Source: Halopseudomonas xinjiangensis
GTDB lineage: Bacteria; Pseudomonadota; Gammaproteobacteria; Pseudomonadales; Pseudomonadaceae
DNA length: 64,000 nucleotides
Direction of reading: 5' to 3'
Assembly: GCA_011050525.1 (NCBI GenBank)
Contig: DRFO01000004.1
Span: 52,550 to 116,549, forward strand
Shown: piece after piece, positions 62,233 to 64,000 of the stretch
Layout of the letters: each line of letters opens with the position of its first letter
Position numbering within the stretch: the stretch's first letter is position 1
The notes under the pieces: model-generated
Database searches by the model: none
Told to the model about the DNA's origin: nothing
The model's input: the letters and a program-made list of their open reading frames with translations, nothing else
Position numbers and translations under genes: made by a program

Positions 62233-64000
62233 ATGTTCAACCCAGCCAATGAATCGCACTTCAACCTGAGCATTAAAGGCATCAAGCACGACTTCAAGGT
62301 GCTGGCATTCACCGGCGACGAAGCCATCTCCCAGCCCTACAGCTTTACCCTTGAACTGGTCAGCGAATACCCCGATCTGGATATCGAGACCTTTCTGTAC
62401 CAACCCGCTTTTCTGTCCTTTGCCGCAGGCGGCAAGGGCGTACATGGGCTGATCCACAGCATCGCTCAATCCGAAGCCGGCAAGCGCCTGACCCGTTACC
62501 GGATCACCCTGGCGCCGCACCTTGCCTATCTGGCGCACCGCACCAACCATCGGATCTTTCAGCATCTCTCGGTTCCGCAGATCATCGCGCAGGTGCTGCA
62601 AGAGCACGGCATCTTGGGCGATACCCACCGCTTCCAGCTCGGCAGCACCTATCCCGAACGCGACTACTGCACCCAGTACGATGAAACCGACCTGCACTTC
62701 ATTCAACGCCTGTGCGAAGAAGAAGGCATTCACTACCACTTCGAACACACGGTAGACAGCCATGTGCTGGTGTTTGGTGATGACCAGACCGGTTTTCCCA
62801 AACTGGCGCCCACAAGCTTCCAGCAGGGTAATGGGATGGTCGCCGACGAGCCGGTCATCAAGCGCTTCGCCCTGCGCCTTGAGACAAGACCCAGCCGCGT
62901 CACCCGCCGCGATTATGATTTCGAAAAGCCGCACCTGCTGCTGGAAGCCACGCACAAGGCTGAACAGCCAGTCGAAGGCGATCAACCGCTACCACTGCCC
63001 GACCTGGAAGACTACGACTACCCCGGCCGCTTTATCGACCGCAAGCGCGGCAAGCAACTGGCCCAGCGCAGCCTGGAGCGCCACCGTAGCGACTACCGTC
63101 TGGCCGAAGGTGAAAGCGACCAGCCGTTATTGATCAGCGGTCACTTTCTCGCCCTGACCAACCACAGCAGAAAAGACTGGAATGACCTGTGGCTGCTCAC
63201 CGAGATTCACCACGAGGGCAAACAGCCGCAGGTGCTGGAAGAATCCATTACCAGTGACGTCAAGCCAGAAGATGGGTTCACGCGGGGCGGCCTTCCGCAG
63301 GGTTATCGCAACCGCTTCAAAGCGATACCCTGGGATGTGTTCTACCGCCCCGCCTTAAACCACAAGAAACCCAAGGTGCTGGGCAATCAAACCGCGGTGG
63401 TCACCGGCCCCGAAGGCGAAGAGATTCACTGCGACCAGTACGGCCGCATCAAGGTACAGTTCCACTGGGATCGTCACGGCCAGGTCAATGACAAGACCAG
63501 CTGCTGGCTACGTGTATCAAGCAGCTGGGCCGGCGATCGCTACGGCGGCGTCACCATCCCCCGCGTCGGCATGGAAGTGCTGGTTTCCTTTCTGGAAGGC
63601 GACCCGGATCAGCCGCTGGTCACGGGCTGCCTGTATCACCGGGAACACCCGGTTCCCTATGACTTGCCCGCCAATAAAACCCAAAGCGTGTTCAAAACCC
63701 TCAGCACCCCAGGCGGTGAGGGCTTTAACGAACTACGCATCGAAGACAAGAAGGGCCAGGAACAGATCACTATCCACGCCCAGCGCAACTGGGACCAGAA
63801 CATCCAGCACGACCAAAAGATTCGCATCGGCCACGAACGCCACGACCGCGTCGAAGCCAACAGCTACAGCGAGTTTCTGAAAGAAGAACACCGCACCATC
63901 CACGGCGAGCGCAAAATCGAAAGCAAGTCCAACGATCACCTCACGGTCGGCACCAGCCAGCACGTCAGGATCGGCACTGGCCAGTTCATCGAAGCCGGTC
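62233..64000 (+). CDS. vgrG: Type VI secretion VgrG spike protein, truncated at right edge
   Basis: Translated directly: MFNPANESHFNLSIKGIKHDFKVLAFTGDEAISQPYSFTLELVSEYPDLDIETFLYQPAFL...DYCTQYDETDLHFIQRLCEEEGIHYHFEH...DQYGRIKVQFHWDRHGQVNDKTSCWLRVSSSWAGDRYGGVTIPRVGMEVLVSFLEGDPDQPLVTG; absent from ORF track because no stop in window. Confidence 0.95.
   Translation, partial: MFNPANESHFNLSIKGIKHDFKVLAFTGDEAISQPYSFTLELVSEYPDLDIETFLYQPAFLSFAAGGKGVHGLIHSIAQSEAGKRLTRYRITLAPHLAYLAHRTNHRIFQHLSVPQIIAQVLQEHGILGDTHRFQLGSTYPERDYCTQYDETDLHFIQRLCEEEGIHYHFEHTVDSHVLVFGDDQTGFPKLAPTSFQQGNGMVADEPVIKRFALRLETRPSRVTRRDYDFEKPHLLLEATHKAEQPVEGDQPLPLPDLEDYDYPGRFIDRKRGKQLAQRSLERHRSDYRLAEGESDQPLLISGHFLALTNHSRKDWNDLWLLTEIHHEGKQPQVLEESITSDVKPEDGFTRGGLPQGYRNRFKAIPWDVFYRPALNHKKPKVLGNQTAVVTGPEGEEIHCDQYGRIKVQFHWDRHGQVNDKTSCWLRVSSSWAGDRYGGVTIPRVGMEVLVSFLEGDPDQPLVTGCLYHREHPVPYDLPANKTQSVFKTLSTPGGEGFNELRIEDKKGQEQITIHAQRNWDQNIQHDQKIRIGHERHDRVEANSYSEFLKEEHRTIHGERKIESKSNDHLTVGTSQHVRIGTGQFIEAG

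Noticed and set aside
62149-62985. 278-aa minus-strand ORF
   Set aside because: Antisense shadow of vgrG, whose own frame is open to the window end

Overview
The window reads as a gene-dense chromosomal segment from a Pseudomonas-like gammaproteobacterium, an inference from gene content and order. Backbone: rhlE; a SAM-cycle cluster (ArsR-methyltransferase / metK / ahcY / metF); a Calvin/glycolysis-type cluster (tktA-epd-pgk-fba); alkB with a small GTG-start rubredoxin absent from the ORF track; dbpA; ald; an Lnt-like acyltransferase; a GlgP-type phosphorylase; an RND efflux pair; mscS; selO; several transporters. Signalling is rich: four GGDEF proteins, all with an intact RxxD I-site, and a REC-CheC protein overlapping one of them. 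Accessory-looking parts: (i) a same-strand block of ATP-grasp protein, 669-aa protein with a possible Cys/His/Asn papain-like signature, and a RES/Xre toxin-antitoxin pair with a 22-bp-phased inverted-repeat operator; (ii) a rarD-like gene split by a -1 frameshift at a TGATG junction; (iii) an AT-rich region with an orphan membrane protein next to a VgrG gene running off the right edge (also missing from the ORF track). The best candidate for an undescribed system is the ATP-grasp / 669-aa gene pair. No tRNA, rRNA, CRISPR array or intact IS element was recognised. All family calls come from motif recognition by eye; no database search was run.
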